A stretch of 64,000 nt of DNA from Erythrobacter aureus (GTDB taxonomy: Bacteria; Pseudomonadota; Alphaproteobacteria; Sphingomonadales; Sphingomonadaceae), in assembly GCF_003355455.1 (NCBI RefSeq), contig NZ_CP031357.1:1652501-1716500 (forward strand), given 5' to 3'. Shown piece by piece: positions 1 through 9,357 of the stretch; the first letter of the stretch is position 1, and each line of letters starts with the position of its first letter. Made by a program: the position numbers and the translations under genes. The notes below the pieces were generated by a model. That model worked only from the letters and a program-made list of their open reading frames with translations. It was not told the DNA's origin and searched no databases.

Positions 1-1
1 T

Positions 2-1663
2 CTGGAAATGTCCTGCTTCGATCCGGACGATCCGGCCAACTGGCCGCGCAACATGTTCGTCTGGCGTTCGAACCTGCTCGGCTCCTCGGGCAAGGGGCAC
101 GAATATTTCCTCAAACACCTGCTCGGCACGGCGCATGGCGTGCAGGGCAAGGATCTGGGCGAAACGGGCCGCAGCAAACCGAAGGAGGTGCGCTGGCATG
201 ACGAGGCGCCGCAGGGCAAGCTCGACCTGCTGGTCACGCTCGACTTCCGCATGTCGACCACCTGCGTCTATTCCGACATCGTCCTGCCGACCGCGAGCTG
301 GTACGAGAAGGACGATCTCAACACCTCGGACATGCACCCCTTCATCCATCCGCTGACCGCGGCGGTCGACCCGGTGTGGGAATCGCGCAGCGACTGGGAC
401 ATCTACCGCGGCATCGCAAAGAAATTCTCGGAGGTCGCTCCGGAAGTTCTGGGTGTGGAAGAGGACGTGGTCCTCGTGCCGATCCAGCATGACAGCCCGA
501 ACGAGATCGCCCAGCCCTTCGGAGTTGCGGACTGGGGCCAGGGACAGGCCGAGCCTGTCCCTGGTACAACCATGGCCAATGTCGCGGTGGTGGAACGGGA
601 TTATCCTAATCTATACAAACGCTTCACCTCGCTCGGCCCGCTGATGGAAAAGCTCGGCAATGGCGGCAAGGGGATCGGCTGGAACACCGATCACGAGGTC
701 GAACTGCTGCGCAAGCTCAACGGTACGGTAAGCGAAGAGGGGCCGACCCAGGGCCTCGCCCGGATCGACAGCGCGGTGGACGCCTGTGAGGTGATCCTGA
801 GCCTTGCGCCCGAAACCAATGGCGAAGTCGCGGTCAAGGCGTGGGAGGCGCTGTCGCAGAACACCGGGCGCGATCACCGGCATCTGGCCCTGCCCAAGGA
901 AGAGGAGAAGATCCGCTTCCGCGACGTGGTGGCGCAGCCGCGCAAGATCATCTCCTCGCCCACCTGGTCGGGGCTGGAGAGCGAGCATGTCTGCTACAAT
1001 GCCGGCTATACCAACGTCCACGAACTGATCCCCTGGCGAACGCTGACCGGGCGTCAGCAGCTCTATCAGGACCACCTGTGGATGCGCGCCTTCGGCGAGG
1101 GGTTCTGCGTCTATCGCCCGCCGATCGACACCCGCGCGATCAATCCGGTGATCCACGAGACGAAGGACGAGAAACATGTCGTCCTCAACTTCATCACCCC
1201 GCACCAGAAATGGGGCATCCATTCGACCTACACCGACAATCTGCTGATGCTGACGCTGTCGCGCGGCGGACCGATTGTCTGGCTGTCCGAAGTGGACGCC
1301 GCCAAGGCGGGCTTGGTCGATAATGACTGGGTGGAAGTGTTCAATTCCAACGGTGCGCTGGTCGCGCGCACGGTTGTCTCGCAGCGCATGAAGGAAGGCA
1401 CGCTCTTCATGTATCACGCGCAGGAGAAGATCGTGAACGTGCCGGGATCGCCGCTCACCGGACAGCGCGGGGGCATCCATAACAGTGTCACCCGTGCGAT
1501 CCTCAAACCCACCCATATGATCGGCGGCTACGTCCAGCTCGCCTACGGCTTCAACTATTACGGAACAGTCGGGTCGAACCGCGACGAATATGTCGTGGTA
1601 CGCAAGCTGTCTAAGGTCGACTGGCTCGAAGATGCCCTTCCTGAAGGGGAGAATGCAGCATGA
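2..1663 (+). CDS. narG: Respiratory nitrate reductase alpha subunit, C-terminal part (cut by window edge)
   Basis: Catalytic molybdopterin subunit of membrane-bound nitrate reductase, reducing nitrate to nitrite on the cytoplasmic side. Only the last ~553 residues are in the window; the frame is open to the left edge, so the gene begins upstream. The stretches YSDIVLPTASWYEKDDLNTS and DMHPFIHPL are near-identical to NarG of enterobacteria, and the C-terminal third has the molybdopterin-dinucleotide-binding fold expected of the family. Its stop overlaps the narH start (ATGA), so the subunits are translationally coupled. The Fe-S N-terminus and any signal sequence cannot be assessed. Confidence 0.96.
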   Translation: MEMSCFDPDDPANWPRNMFVWRSNLLGSSGKGHEYFLKHLLGTAHGVQGKDLGETGRSKPKEVRWHDEAPQGKLDLLVTLDFRMSTTCVYSDIVLPTASWYEKDDLNTSDMHPFIHPLTAAVDPVWESRSDWDIYRGIAKKFSEVAPEVLGVEEDVVLVPIQHDSPNEIAQPFGVADWGQGQAEPVPGTTMANVAVVERDYPNLYKRFTSLGPLMEKLGNGGKGIGWNTDHEVELLRKLNGTVSEEGPTQGLARIDSAVDACEVILSLAPETNGEVAVKAWEALSQNTGRDHRHLALPKEEEKIRFRDVVAQPRKIISSPTWSGLESEHVCYNAGYTNVHELIPWRTLTGRQQLYQDHLWMRAFGEGFCVYRPPIDTRAINPVIHETKDEKHVVLNFITPHQKWGIHSTYTDNLLMLTLSRGGPIVWLSEVDAAKAGLVDNDWVEVFNSNGALVARTVVSQRMKEGTLFMYHAQEKIVNVPGSPLTGQRGGIHNSVTRAILKPTHMIGGYVQLAYGFNYYGTVGSNRDEYVVVRKLSKVDWLEDALPEGENAA

Positions 1664-3186
1664 AAATCCGCGCACAAATCGGCAAGGTCCTGAACCTCGA
1701 CAAATGTATCGGCTGCCATACCTGCTCTGTAACGTGCAAGAACGTGTGGACCAGCCGCGAAGGCATGGAATACGCCTGGTTCAACAATGTCGAGACCAAG
1801 CCGGGCATCGGTTATCCCAAGGATTGGGAAAACCAGGACCGCTGGAATGGCGGCTGGGTCCGTACCCCCTCGGGCTCGATCCGCCCGAAGATGGGCGGCA
1901 AGTGGCGGGTGCTGGCGAATATCTTCGCCAATCCCGACCTGCCCGAGATCGACGATTACTACGAACCCTTCACCTATGATTACGCCCATCTGCAACAGTC
2001 GGGCGAAAGCAAGGCCTTCCCCACTGCGCGCCCGCGTTCGCTCGTTTCGGGCGAGCGGATGGAAAAGATCGAATGGGGGCCGAACTGGGAGGAAATCCTC
2101 GGCGGCGAGTTCGCCAAACGGTCGAAGGATTACAATTTCGAAGGTGTCCAGAAAGAGATTTACGGCCAGTTCGAAAACACCTTCATGATGTATCTGCCGC
2201 GATTGTGCGAACACTGCCTCAACCCGACCTGCGTCGCGGCGTGCCCTTCGGGTGCGATCTACAAGCGGGAAGAAGACGGCATCGTCCTGATCGATCAGGA
2301 ATCCTGCCGTGGTTGGCGCATGTGCGTCTCAGGCTGCCCGTACAAAAAGATCTACTACAATTGGAAAACCGGGAAGAGCGAGAAGTGCATCTTCTGCTAT
2401 CCGCGCATAGAAGCCGGCCAGCCGACCGTGTGCAGCGAAACCTGCGTCGGGCGCATCCGCTATCTCGGCGTGATGCTCTATGATGCCGACCGGATCGAAG
2501 AGGCGGCGAGCGCGGAGAATGTCGAGGACCTCTATCAGGCCCAGCTCGACATTTTCCTCGACCCCAATGATCCTGCGGTGATCGAGCAGGCGCGCCGCGA
2601 TGGCGTGCCCGACAACTGGCTGGAGGCCGCGCGCCATTCGCCGATCTGGAAGATGGCGATGGAATGGAAGGTCGCCTTCCCGCTGCACCCCGAATACCGC
2701 ACCCTGCCAATGGTCTGGTATGTCCCGCCGCTCTCGCCGATCAGCGCGGCGGCGGAGGCCGGGGATATCGCCACCAACAATGGCATGCCCGACATTCGCA
2801 GTTTGCGCATTCCGCTCAAATATCTCGCCAACCTGCTGTCCGCTGGCGACGAAGAACCGATCGCCGACTGCCTTGAGCGCATGATCGCCATGCGCAGCTA
2901 TATGCGTGCCAAGACTGTCGAGGGGGTGACCGATGAAAGCATTGCCGAAGCAGTCGGCCTCACCGGCCTACAGATCGAGGAAATGTACAAGGTCATGGCG
3001 CTGGCCGACTACGAGGACCGCTTTGTTATCCCCTCCGGCCACCGCGAGGATGCCGAGGACATGTATGACGAGCGCGGGGCCTGCGGCTTCTCCTTCGGCA
3101 ATGGCTGCTCGGGTGGCAGCACGCAGGCCAATCTGTTCGGCACGAACCCGCGCAAGAAACTCCAAACTCCTACGGAGGTGTTCTGA
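1660..3186 (+). CDS. narH: Respiratory nitrate reductase beta subunit (Fe-S)
   Basis: Electron-transfer subunit linking NarI haems to the NarG molybdenum site. 508 aa, the usual family length. Four cysteine groups are visible: C16/C19/C22/C26 (CIGCHTCSVTC); CEHCLNPTCVAACP; CRGWRMCVSGCP, where Trp replaces one Cys as expected for the [3Fe-4S] cluster of NarH; and KCIFCYPR followed by CSETC. The start overlaps the narG stop by 4 nt and the stop shares one base with the narJ start. The near-invariant motifs make the assignment secure. Confidence 0.97.
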   Translation: MKIRAQIGKVLNLDKCIGCHTCSVTCKNVWTSREGMEYAWFNNVETKPGIGYPKDWENQDRWNGGWVRTPSGSIRPKMGGKWRVLANIFANPDLPEIDDYYEPFTYDYAHLQQSGESKAFPTARPRSLVSGERMEKIEWGPNWEEILGGEFAKRSKDYNFEGVQKEIYGQFENTFMMYLPRLCEHCLNPTCVAACPSGAIYKREEDGIVLIDQESCRGWRMCVSGCPYKKIYYNWKTGKSEKCIFCYPRIEAGQPTVCSETCVGRIRYLGVMLYDADRIEEAASAENVEDLYQAQLDIFLDPNDPAVIEQARRDGVPDNWLEAARHSPIWKMAMEWKVAFPLHPEYRTLPMVWYVPPLSPISAAAEAGDIATNNGMPDIRSLRIPLKYLANLLSAGDEEPIADCLERMIAMRSYMRAKTVEGVTDESIAEAVGLTGLQIEEMYKVMALADYEDRFVIPSGHREDAEDMYDERGACGFSFGNGCSGGSTQANLFGTNPRKKLQTPTEVF

Positions 3187-3887
3187 TGCGTAATCTGCAT
3201 TTGCTTTCGCTGCTGCTGCAATATCCGACGCTCGAACTGACCGGCGCGATGGATGAATTGCGCGAGCGGCTCGCCGCCGACCCCGCAATGCCGACAGATA
3301 CCGTCCAGCGCCTCGCTCCGCTGCTCGACCGGCTGACCACGCAGGATATCTACGCGGCGCAGGAAACCTATGTCGAATTGTTCGACCGAGGCCGGGCGCT
3401 GAGCCTGCACCTGTTCGAGCACGTTCATGGCGAAAGCCGTGACCGGGGCCAGGCCATGGTCGATCTGCGTGAACGCTATGTCGCGGCAGGGCTCGACCCG
3501 GTGGCAAACGAACTGCCCGACTACCTCCCGCTGTTCCTCGACTATTGTTCGATCCTGCCCGAAGAAGCCGCGCGCGAGGCACTTGCCGAACCGGGCATCG
3601 TGCTGGTGGCGCTGGCCGCGCGGCTGGCCGATCGCGAATCCGACTATGCGCCCGTCTTCGCGGTGCTGTGCGACATTGCCGGTGTCGAGATGGACGAAGA
3701 GGCAGCCAATTCACTGCCGCCGCCGGAGGACCCCGAGACGCTGTCCGAGCTGGATGCGCAATGGGAAGAGGAGGAAGTCCGCTTCACCAATGAACTTCCC
3801 GACCCCAATGCCGCCTGCCCGCAGGCGAGCGCGATGATGCGCCGCATTCTCGAGCCCGAGGGCGATGCTGCCGAGATGAGGAACTGA
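3186..3887 (+). CDS. narJ: Nitrate reductase assembly chaperone (delta subunit)
   Basis: Cytoplasmic chaperone needed to insert the molybdenum cofactor into NarG before the complex docks on NarI. It is not part of the finished enzyme. 233 aa, helical and acidic at the C-terminus, with the family segment around SLHLFEHVHGESRDRGQAM and a following DYLPLFLDY. Position between narH and narI is the canonical narGHJI order. The start shares a base with the narH stop. It is preceded by CGGAGGTG, a good ribosome-binding site. Confidence 0.95.
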   Translation: MRNLHLLSLLLQYPTLELTGAMDELRERLAADPAMPTDTVQRLAPLLDRLTTQDIYAAQETYVELFDRGRALSLHLFEHVHGESRDRGQAMVDLRERYVAAGLDPVANELPDYLPLFLDYCSILPEEAAREALAEPGIVLVALAARLADRESDYAPVFAVLCDIAGVEMDEEAANSLPPPEDPETLSELDAQWEEEEVRFTNELPDPNAACPQASAMMRRILEPEGDAAEMRN

Positions 3888-3890
3888 GCC

Positions 3891-4592
3891 ATGAACACCT
3901 ATCTCAACCACCTGCTTTTCGGCATTTATCCCTACATCGCCCTTGCCACGATGGTGGTCGGCACAATCATCCGCTTCGAACGCGAACCCTATTCATGGCG
4001 AGCCAGTTCGAGCCAACTGCTCAGGCGCAAGCAGCTCGTTCTGGGATCGATCCTGTTCCATACCGGCGTGCTGTTCGTGCTGTTCGGCCACATCGTCGGC
4101 CTGCTGGTGCCGATATGGGTTTTCGATTCGCTGGCAGTGAAGCACGAATGGAAGCAGGCTCTGGCGGTCTATGGTGGCGGTACTGCGGGTCTGGTGTCCT
4201 TTATCGGCGCTTCGATGCTGCTCCACCGCCGCCTGTTCGATTCCCGAATCCGCGTGAATTCCGCCTTTGCCGACACCGGTATTCTGGTCTTGCTCTGGGT
4301 CCAGCTTGCTCTCGGCCTGGCCACCGTGCCGATCTCGCTTGGCCATATGGATGGCGAACAGATGGTCAAGTTCATGGCCTGGGCGAACGGCATCTTCACC
4401 TTCAATCCCACGGCCTCGTTGTGGATCGATGGAGCACACTGGATTTTCCGCACCCACATCTTCCTCGGGCTGACGATCTTCCTGGTTTTCCCGTTCACGC
4501 GCTTGCCGCACATGCTCTCGGTGCCGGTGCGCTATATCTGGCGAGGCGGTTATCAGATCGTGCGCAGCCGTCGGAGCCTGATCAATGGTTGA
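3891..4592 (+). CDS. narI: Respiratory nitrate reductase gamma subunit (cytochrome b)
   Basis: Membrane subunit that oxidises quinol at the periplasmic face and passes electrons through two b haems to NarH. 233 aa with about five hydrophobic segments. Candidate haem-ligand histidines lie in HTGVLFVLFGH and in the late helix around WIFRTHIFLG with the following RLPH. It starts 3 nt after narJ, and its end overlaps the next gene by 8 nt, so the prolyl isomerase downstream belongs to the same transcript. Confidence 0.96.
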   Translation: MNTYLNHLLFGIYPYIALATMVVGTIIRFEREPYSWRASSSQLLRRKQLVLGSILFHTGVLFVLFGHIVGLLVPIWVFDSLAVKHEWKQALAVYGGGTAGLVSFIGASMLLHRRLFDSRIRVNSAFADTGILVLLWVQLALGLATVPISLGHMDGEQMVKFMAWANGIFTFNPTASLWIDGAHWIFRTHIFLGLTIFLVFPFTRLPHMLSVPVRYIWRGGYQIVRSRRSLING

Positions 4593-5397
4593 CCAGATCG
4601 AGAAGGACGCAGTCTGTGTGGGAGGGGAGGTTATCTCTGCCGATCGGATCGCCGCAGAGATGCAGAACCACCCGGCCGACGATGCGGAGGCTGCCTGGGA
4701 AGCGGCGGCGAGGGCGCTTGTAGTGCGCGAACTGCTGCTCGGCGAAGCGCGGCGCTTGGGTATCGAGCCGGAAGAGACGAGCGACCACTGTGGTCGCAAG
4801 ATGACCGAGGAAGATGCCTTGGTCGAGACGCTGATCGAACGTGAGGTCAGCGTTCCGGTGGCGACCGAGGCCGAGGCGCGCCGGTTTTACGAAACGCATC
4901 CCGATCGTTTCACCAGCGAGCCGTTGGTCGAGGCGGAGCATATACTCTTCTCCGCCTCGCCCGATGACGCAATCGCCTGGAACATGGCGCTGAGCGATGC
5001 ACGCGGACTGATGCGCCGGCTCAGGGACGATCCAGACGGTTTTGCCGAACTTGCCCGGACGCATTCGGCTTGTCCCTCGCGCGAGCAGGGGGGCAATCTC
5101 GGCCAGATCGGCCCGGGCCAGACCGTGTCGGAATTCGAAAAGGCGCTTTTCGTTCTCGGCGAGGGCGAATTGTGCGCCGAGCCGGTATGCACACCCTATG
5201 GCGTGCACATTGTACGGGCAGGGCGCAAGGTGGAAGCCCAACAGCTTCCTTTCGAGGCGGTCGATGCCTCGATACGCGCCTATCTGGAGGAATCCTCGCT
5301 GAGGCGCGCCATGGCACAATACCTTGCGATCCTTGCATCGCAGGCCGATATTCGGGGGGTTGCACTTCCGGCCAGTGAAGGACCGCTTGTCCAATGA
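4585..5397 (+). CDS. Parvulin-type peptidyl-prolyl cis-trans isomerase in the nar operon
   Basis: 270 aa. The C-terminal half is a rotamase (parvulin) domain from about residue 110: VEAEHILFSA, then FAELARTHSACPS, GGNLGQIGPGQ and the closing YGVHIVRAG. The N-terminal half is helical, as in NifM/SurA-like chaperones. No signal peptide or N-terminal membrane anchor is evident, so a cytoplasmic role is likely. Overlaps narI by 8 nt and moaA by 4 nt. Related PPIase genes occur in other nar operons and are presumed to help nitrate reductase mature; the client is inferred from position only. Confidence 0.88.
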   Translation: MVDQIEKDAVCVGGEVISADRIAAEMQNHPADDAEAAWEAAARALVVRELLLGEARRLGIEPEETSDHCGRKMTEEDALVETLIEREVSVPVATEAEARRFYETHPDRFTSEPLVEAEHILFSASPDDAIAWNMALSDARGLMRRLRDDPDGFAELARTHSACPSREQGGNLGQIGPGQTVSEFEKALFVLGEGELCAEPVCTPYGVHIVRAGRKVEAQQLPFEAVDASIRAYLEESSLRRAMAQYLAILASQADIRGVALPASEGPLVQ

Positions 5398-6425
5398 CTA
5401 TCGATCGCCCACGCGATTACCTCCCGCTCGCCGAAGCGCGGCGCCCGCGCTTGCGCGACGGTTTGGGGCGCCGGTTCGAATATCTGAGGTTATCGCTCAC
5501 GGAAGTCTGCAACTTCCGTTGCAGCTATTGTCTGCCGGATGGCTATCGACGACCGTGCGGCAAGTCCGCCGAACTTACAGTCGAGGAAATCGAGCGCGCC
5601 GTGCGGGCCTTTGCCGAACTGGGTTTGTGGAAGGTGCGGCTGACCGGTGGCGAGCCGACCATCCGGCGCGATTTCGAAGATGTAGCGCGTGCGGTCTCCG
5701 CCGTATCGGGTATCCGCCGTGTGGCCATGACCACCAATGGCTATCGCCTCGCAGAAAGGGCGCAGCGCTGGCGAGACGCAGGGGTCGATGCGCTCAATAT
5801 CAGCGTCGATTCTCTCGATCCGGAAAGGTTCCTGGCCATCACCGGTCACGATCGATTGGGTGAAGTGCTCGCCGGTATCGACGCCGCCCGCGATGCGGGG
5901 TTTTCCAGTATCAAGCTCAATGCTGTGCTGATGCGGGGGGTCAACGACGATGAACTCGATGCGATGATCCGGTTCGTCACCGCTCGCGATCTCTCGCTAC
6001 GCTTCATCGAAGTCATGCGGACCAATGACAATGCGGCGTTCTTCGCTGAGCGGCACGTGCCTGGTGAAAGCGTCGTCGAACAATTGCAAGCGGCAGGCTG
6101 GCAGCGTCTTCCGCGTGAAGACGGTGCCGGGCCTGCGGTCGAGTTCGGCCACCCCGAAGCGCGTGGACGGATCGGCATCATCGCACCCTATGCCAAGGAT
6201 TTCTGCGCCGACTGCAATCGGCTCCGCCTAGGTTCCGATGGCAAGTTCCACCTGTGTCTGTTCGGCGATGGCGGGTTCGATCTGCGCGACCTTCTGCAGT
6301 CCGACAGCCAGCAGGACGAACTCGTTGCGCGCATTGTGGCCCTGACGAGAGGCAAGGCCCCGGGGCACCGCCTGCATCAGGGCAATAGCGGCGCGACACC
6401 CCATCTCGCATCCATCGGAGGTTAG
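5394..6425 (+). CDS. moaA: GTP 3',8-cyclase (molybdopterin biosynthesis, radical SAM)
   Basis: First step of molybdenum cofactor synthesis, rearranging GTP with MoaC to cyclic pyranopterin monophosphate. 343 aa. The SAM-binding cluster is C39/C43/C46 (CNFRCSYC). The second cluster is CADCNRLRLGSDGKFHLCLF (C-x2-C-x13-C). The protein ends in the conserved Gly-Gly tail (SIGG), needed for activity in studied MoaA. Start ATG overlaps the upstream stop. It makes the cofactor used by the NarG encoded just upstream. Confidence 0.96.
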   Translation: MTIDRPRDYLPLAEARRPRLRDGLGRRFEYLRLSLTEVCNFRCSYCLPDGYRRPCGKSAELTVEEIERAVRAFAELGLWKVRLTGGEPTIRRDFEDVARAVSAVSGIRRVAMTTNGYRLAERAQRWRDAGVDALNISVDSLDPERFLAITGHDRLGEVLAGIDAARDAGFSSIKLNAVLMRGVNDDELDAMIRFVTARDLSLRFIEVMRTNDNAAFFAERHVPGESVVEQLQAAGWQRLPREDGAGPAVEFGHPEARGRIGIIAPYAKDFCADCNRLRLGSDGKFHLCLFGDGGFDLRDLLQSDSQQDELVARIVALTRGKAPGHRLHQGNSGATPHLASIGG

Positions 6426-6426
6426 C

Positions 6427-6702
6427 GTGACGATTGCGGACGAGGCACAGACCGTGCTGGAGCTAGAACTATGCGGGAAGCTCGCCGATGTCGGCGGAGC
6501 ATTTGTGAAGACCGTCATTCCCGCAGAGGGATGCAGCGTCGCCGAACTGTTCGCCATGGTGGCGCGGCAACACCCGGCGCTAGCGCCATCGCTTGACGCC
6601 AGTCGGATCAGGGCCTGTGTCAACGAGGCAGTCGTCGCACCGAATGCGCGCGTTATGCCGGGGGACGAGGTGGCTCTGTTCCCCCCGGTTTCGGGCGGAT
6701 GA
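6427..6702 (+). CDS. moaD: Molybdopterin synthase small (sulfur carrier) subunit
   Basis: Ubiquitin-like sulfur carrier of 91 aa ending in PPVSGG, the C-terminal Gly-Gly that is adenylated and thiocarboxylated before donating sulfur to the pterin. GTG start one base after the moaA stop; no better ATG lies nearby. Overlaps moaE by 4 nt, so both synthase subunits should be made together. The activating enzyme MoeB is not in this window. Confidence 0.93.
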   Translation: MTIADEAQTVLELELCGKLADVGGAFVKTVIPAEGCSVAELFAMVARQHPALAPSLDASRIRACVNEAVVAPNARVMPGDEVALFPPVSGG

Positions 6703-7160
6703 GCGCACAGGTTACCCTTGCCACGGAAGCCTTCGACCCTGCGGAGCTGCTGGGCAGGTTCTCGCGCGAGCTTGAGGGGGAGGGGGCAGTCGTCAGTTTC
6801 ACCGGCCATGCGCGAGATAGGGCTAAGGATGGTGCACTGGTCGATGCCCTGGTTCTGGAGAGCTACCGTGGCGTTACACTCGCCTCGATGGAAGACATCG
6901 CTGCCGATGCGATGGCGCGCTTCGATGTCACGCGTTGCCGGGTGGTTCATCGGGCGGGCCGTATCGCGCCGGGCGAAGCCATCGTTTTCGTCGCCACCGC
7001 TTCGGCCCATCGCCGCTCCGCGTTCGAAGCTGCGGACTATCTCATGGACCGGCTCAAGACCGAAGCGGTGTTCTGGAAACGCGAGGAAGGCCCGCTGGGA
7101 CGCCGATGGATCGAGCCGCGCGAAAGCGATCATGAAGATGCCCGCCGCTGGCATCCGTGA
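6699..7160 (+). CDS. moaE: Molybdopterin synthase catalytic subunit
   Basis: Large subunit of molybdopterin synthase, which converts cyclic pyranopterin monophosphate to molybdopterin with sulfur from MoaD. 153 aa. Family signatures include GAVVSFTGHARD, the HRAGRIAPGEAIVFVATAS core and the C-terminal FWKREEGPLGRRWIE segment carrying the active-site lysine. Translationally coupled to moaD (ATGA). Confidence 0.95.
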   Translation: MSAQVTLATEAFDPAELLGRFSRELEGEGAVVSFTGHARDRAKDGALVDALVLESYRGVTLASMEDIAADAMARFDVTRCRVVHRAGRIAPGEAIVFVATASAHRRSAFEAADYLMDRLKTEAVFWKREEGPLGRRWIEPRESDHEDARRWHP

Positions 7161-7172
7161 ACAGGAATGACA

Positions 7173-7709
7173 ATGCCAGGAATAGACGAGAGCCTGCCCT
7201 TCCATCCGCTGAAGATCGCAGTGCTGACGGTGTCGGATACCCGCACCGCTGAAACCGACACATCGGGAGGATTGCTCGCCTCTCGTTTGGTAGAGGCGGG
7301 GCACGAACTGGTAGCGCGGGCGATCGTGAAGGACGATGTCGACGCGATCCGAGCGCGGGTACGGGCCTGGATCGACGATCCCGATGTGGAAATCGTGCTA
7401 AGCACGGGAGGTACCGGCTTCACACCGCGCGATGTAACGCCGGAGGCGGTCATGCCTTTGCTGCGCCGGGTGATGGACGGGTTCAGTGCAGTCTTCCATC
7501 AGGTCAGCATGGGCACGATCGGGGTTTCAACTCTGCAATCACGCGCCTTTGCGGGGCAGGCGGGCGACAGCTTCGTTTTCTGCGTGCCCGGTTCCACCGG
7601 CGCCTGTCGCGACGCCTGGGACCTGGTGCTGCGCTATGAGTTCGACAGCCGCTACCATCCCTGTTCGATTGCCGGGCAATTGCCGCGGTTGAGGGAGGTA
7701 TGCGCATGA
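7173..7709 (+). CDS. moaB: Molybdenum cofactor adenylyltransferase-type protein MoaB
   Basis: MoaB/MogA-fold protein that adenylylates molybdopterin before metal insertion. 178 aa from the second of two close ATGs. The first (7167) abuts its AGGA site, while 7173 has 6 nt spacing, so 7173 is preferred. Visible motifs are VLTVSDTRT and the MPT-binding [17 protein letters not shown]. The end overlaps moaC. MoaB versus MogA naming is by similarity; no second copy is present here. Confidence 0.9.
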   Translation: MPGIDESLPFHPLKIAVLTVSDTRTAETDTSGGLLASRLVEAGHELVARAIVKDDVDAIRARVRAWIDDPDVEIVLSTGGTGFTPRDVTPEAVMPLLRRVMDGFSAVFHQVSMGTIGVSTLQSRAFAGQAGDSFVFCVPGSTGACRDAWDLVLRYEFDSRYHPCSIAGQLPRLREVCA

Positions 7710-8182
7710 ATGGTCTGTCTCATCTGGACGATCAGGGCCGGGCGCGCATGGTCGATGTCGGCGATAAAGCTGTCACAGCCCGCCGGGCGCGAGCTCGGGG
7801 CGAGCTACGATGTACCGCCGCGACGCTTGAAATGGTCAGGGCGGGAAAGACGCCCAAGGGCAGCGTGATTTCAACCGCCGAACTTGCCGGTGTGATGGCG
7901 GCCAAGCGTACGGCGGATTTGATTCCCCTGTGCCACCCGCTGGCGCTATCGCAGGTCGATGTCGCGATTGCGGTGGAGGATGCGCTACCCGGCTTCTCTG
8001 TCGTCGCGACTGTGAGGACCGAGGGGCGCACCGGGGTCGAAATGGAAGCGCTGACCGCAGTCTCGGTCGCCTGCCTCACCCTGTTCGACATGCTCAAGGC
8101 AGTCGACCGGACAATGACGATCGGTGCGATCCATGTGACAGCCAAGGAAGGGGGCAAGTCGGGCGCATGGGAGCAGATATGA
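7706..8182 (+). CDS. moaC: Cyclic pyranopterin monophosphate synthase
   Basis: Works with MoaA to form cyclic pyranopterin monophosphate. 158 aa from ATG 7706, which overlaps the moaB stop and sits 7 nt after a GGGAGG site. An in-frame ATG at 7700 is too close to that site. Motifs: [40 protein letters not shown] and KAVDRTMTI, all characteristic of MoaC. Overlaps moeA by 4 nt. Confidence 0.95.
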   Translation: MNGLSHLDDQGRARMVDVGDKAVTARRARARGELRCTAATLEMVRAGKTPKGSVISTAELAGVMAAKRTADLIPLCHPLALSQVDVAIAVEDALPGFSVVATVRTEGRTGVEMEALTAVSVACLTLFDMLKAVDRTMTIGAIHVTAKEGGKSGAWEQI

Positions 8183-9357
8183 TCCCTTTCGCAGAAGCAC
8201 TGGCGCGCATAGCAGACCATGTCTCGCCACTCGGGACGGAAACGGTCCCGCTGGCCGAGGCAAGCGGGCGAAGGCTCGCGTGCGATCTGACGGCCCGCCG
8301 CGCCGCGCCGCGCGCTCCGGTGTCGGCCATGGACGGGTATGCCGTGATCGAGGCAGCAACGCAGCCGGGTCGCGCTATCGCTGTTATTGGCGAAGCGGTC
8401 GCCGGGCGACGCTTCGAGGGGCGCGTGGGCGAGGGCGAGGCGGTGCGCATCTTTACCGGCGCCCCGATGCCCGAGGGCAGCGACTATGTGATTATGCAGG
8501 AATATGCGACCCGCACCGGCGATAGCGTGACTTTCGCCGAAGGGTACGGTCCGGCAGGGCATGTTCGCGCCATGGGCAGCGATTTCGACGCGGGCGATGT
8601 GCTCGTTCCTGCCGGTACCTTGCTGAATGCGCGGGCCATGATCGGTGCCGCGGCGGCCGATGTCGCTGAAGTTGAGGTGGCGGTGCGTCCGCGCGTGGCA
8701 ATCATCGGTACGGGCGACGAGCTTGCAGTGCCCGGCTCGGCTCATGCAGTGCGCGACGCGATCCCCGAAAGCGTGAGCTATGGCGTAACCGCATTGGTCG
8801 AAGAAGCGGGCGGTTGCGTAGTGCACCGGGCGAAGTGCCCCGACGATCTCGATGTGCTCACTCGTGCGGCGGGCGAGGCGCTGGTGTGCGCTGATCTTGT
8901 TATCGTCACCGGGGGCGCATCGGTCGGAGACCGCGATTTCGCCAAGCCCATGTTCAAGCCGCACGGTCTTTCGGTGATTATACCCAAGGTCGCGATTAAG
9001 CCTGGAAAGCCGGTCTGGTTGGGAAAGGCGCGGGGGAAAATCGTGCTTGGCCTGCCAGGGAATCCGACCTCGGCCATGGTTACCGGGGCGCTGTTTTTGC
9101 GCCCGATCTTCCAGGCGCTGGGCGGGGCGAATGCGTCCCATCGTTGGCACAGCCTTCCTCTTGCCGCACCGCTGAAGGCAACTGGCGGACGAGAGACGTT
9201 TGTTCGCGCGCGTTTCGATGAAGGCGGACTGGTTCCCATCGGCAACCAGGACAGCGGTGCACAAGCAGCTTTGCTGGAAGCCGACTGGCTGATCCGCTGC
9301 CCGCCGGATCAAGCGGCTCTTGCGCCGGGATCGACCGTTACCGCCGTGTCCTTCTGA
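8179..9357 (+). CDS. moeA: Molybdopterin molybdenumtransferase
   Basis: Inserts molybdate into adenylylated molybdopterin. 392 aa. The start at ATG 8179 overlaps moaC; the open frame extends further upstream but without MoeA-like sequence. Motifs: [50 protein letters not shown] and [11 protein letters not shown]. Last gene of the nar-moa transcript; its 3' end overlaps the convergent mobA by 20 nt. Confidence 0.96.
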   Translation: MIPFAEALARIADHVSPLGTETVPLAEASGRRLACDLTARRAAPRAPVSAMDGYAVIEAATQPGRAIAVIGEAVAGRRFEGRVGEGEAVRIFTGAPMPEGSDYVIMQEYATRTGDSVTFAEGYGPAGHVRAMGSDFDAGDVLVPAGTLLNARAMIGAAAADVAEVEVAVRPRVAIIGTGDELAVPGSAHAVRDAIPESVSYGVTALVEEAGGCVVHRAKCPDDLDVLTRAAGEALVCADLVIVTGGASVGDRDFAKPMFKPHGLSVIIPKVAIKPGKPVWLGKARGKIVLGLPGNPTSAMVTGALFLRPIFQALGGANASHRWHSLPLAAPLKATGGRETFVRARFDEGGLVPIGNQDSGAQAALLEADWLIRCPPDQAALAPGSTVTAVSF

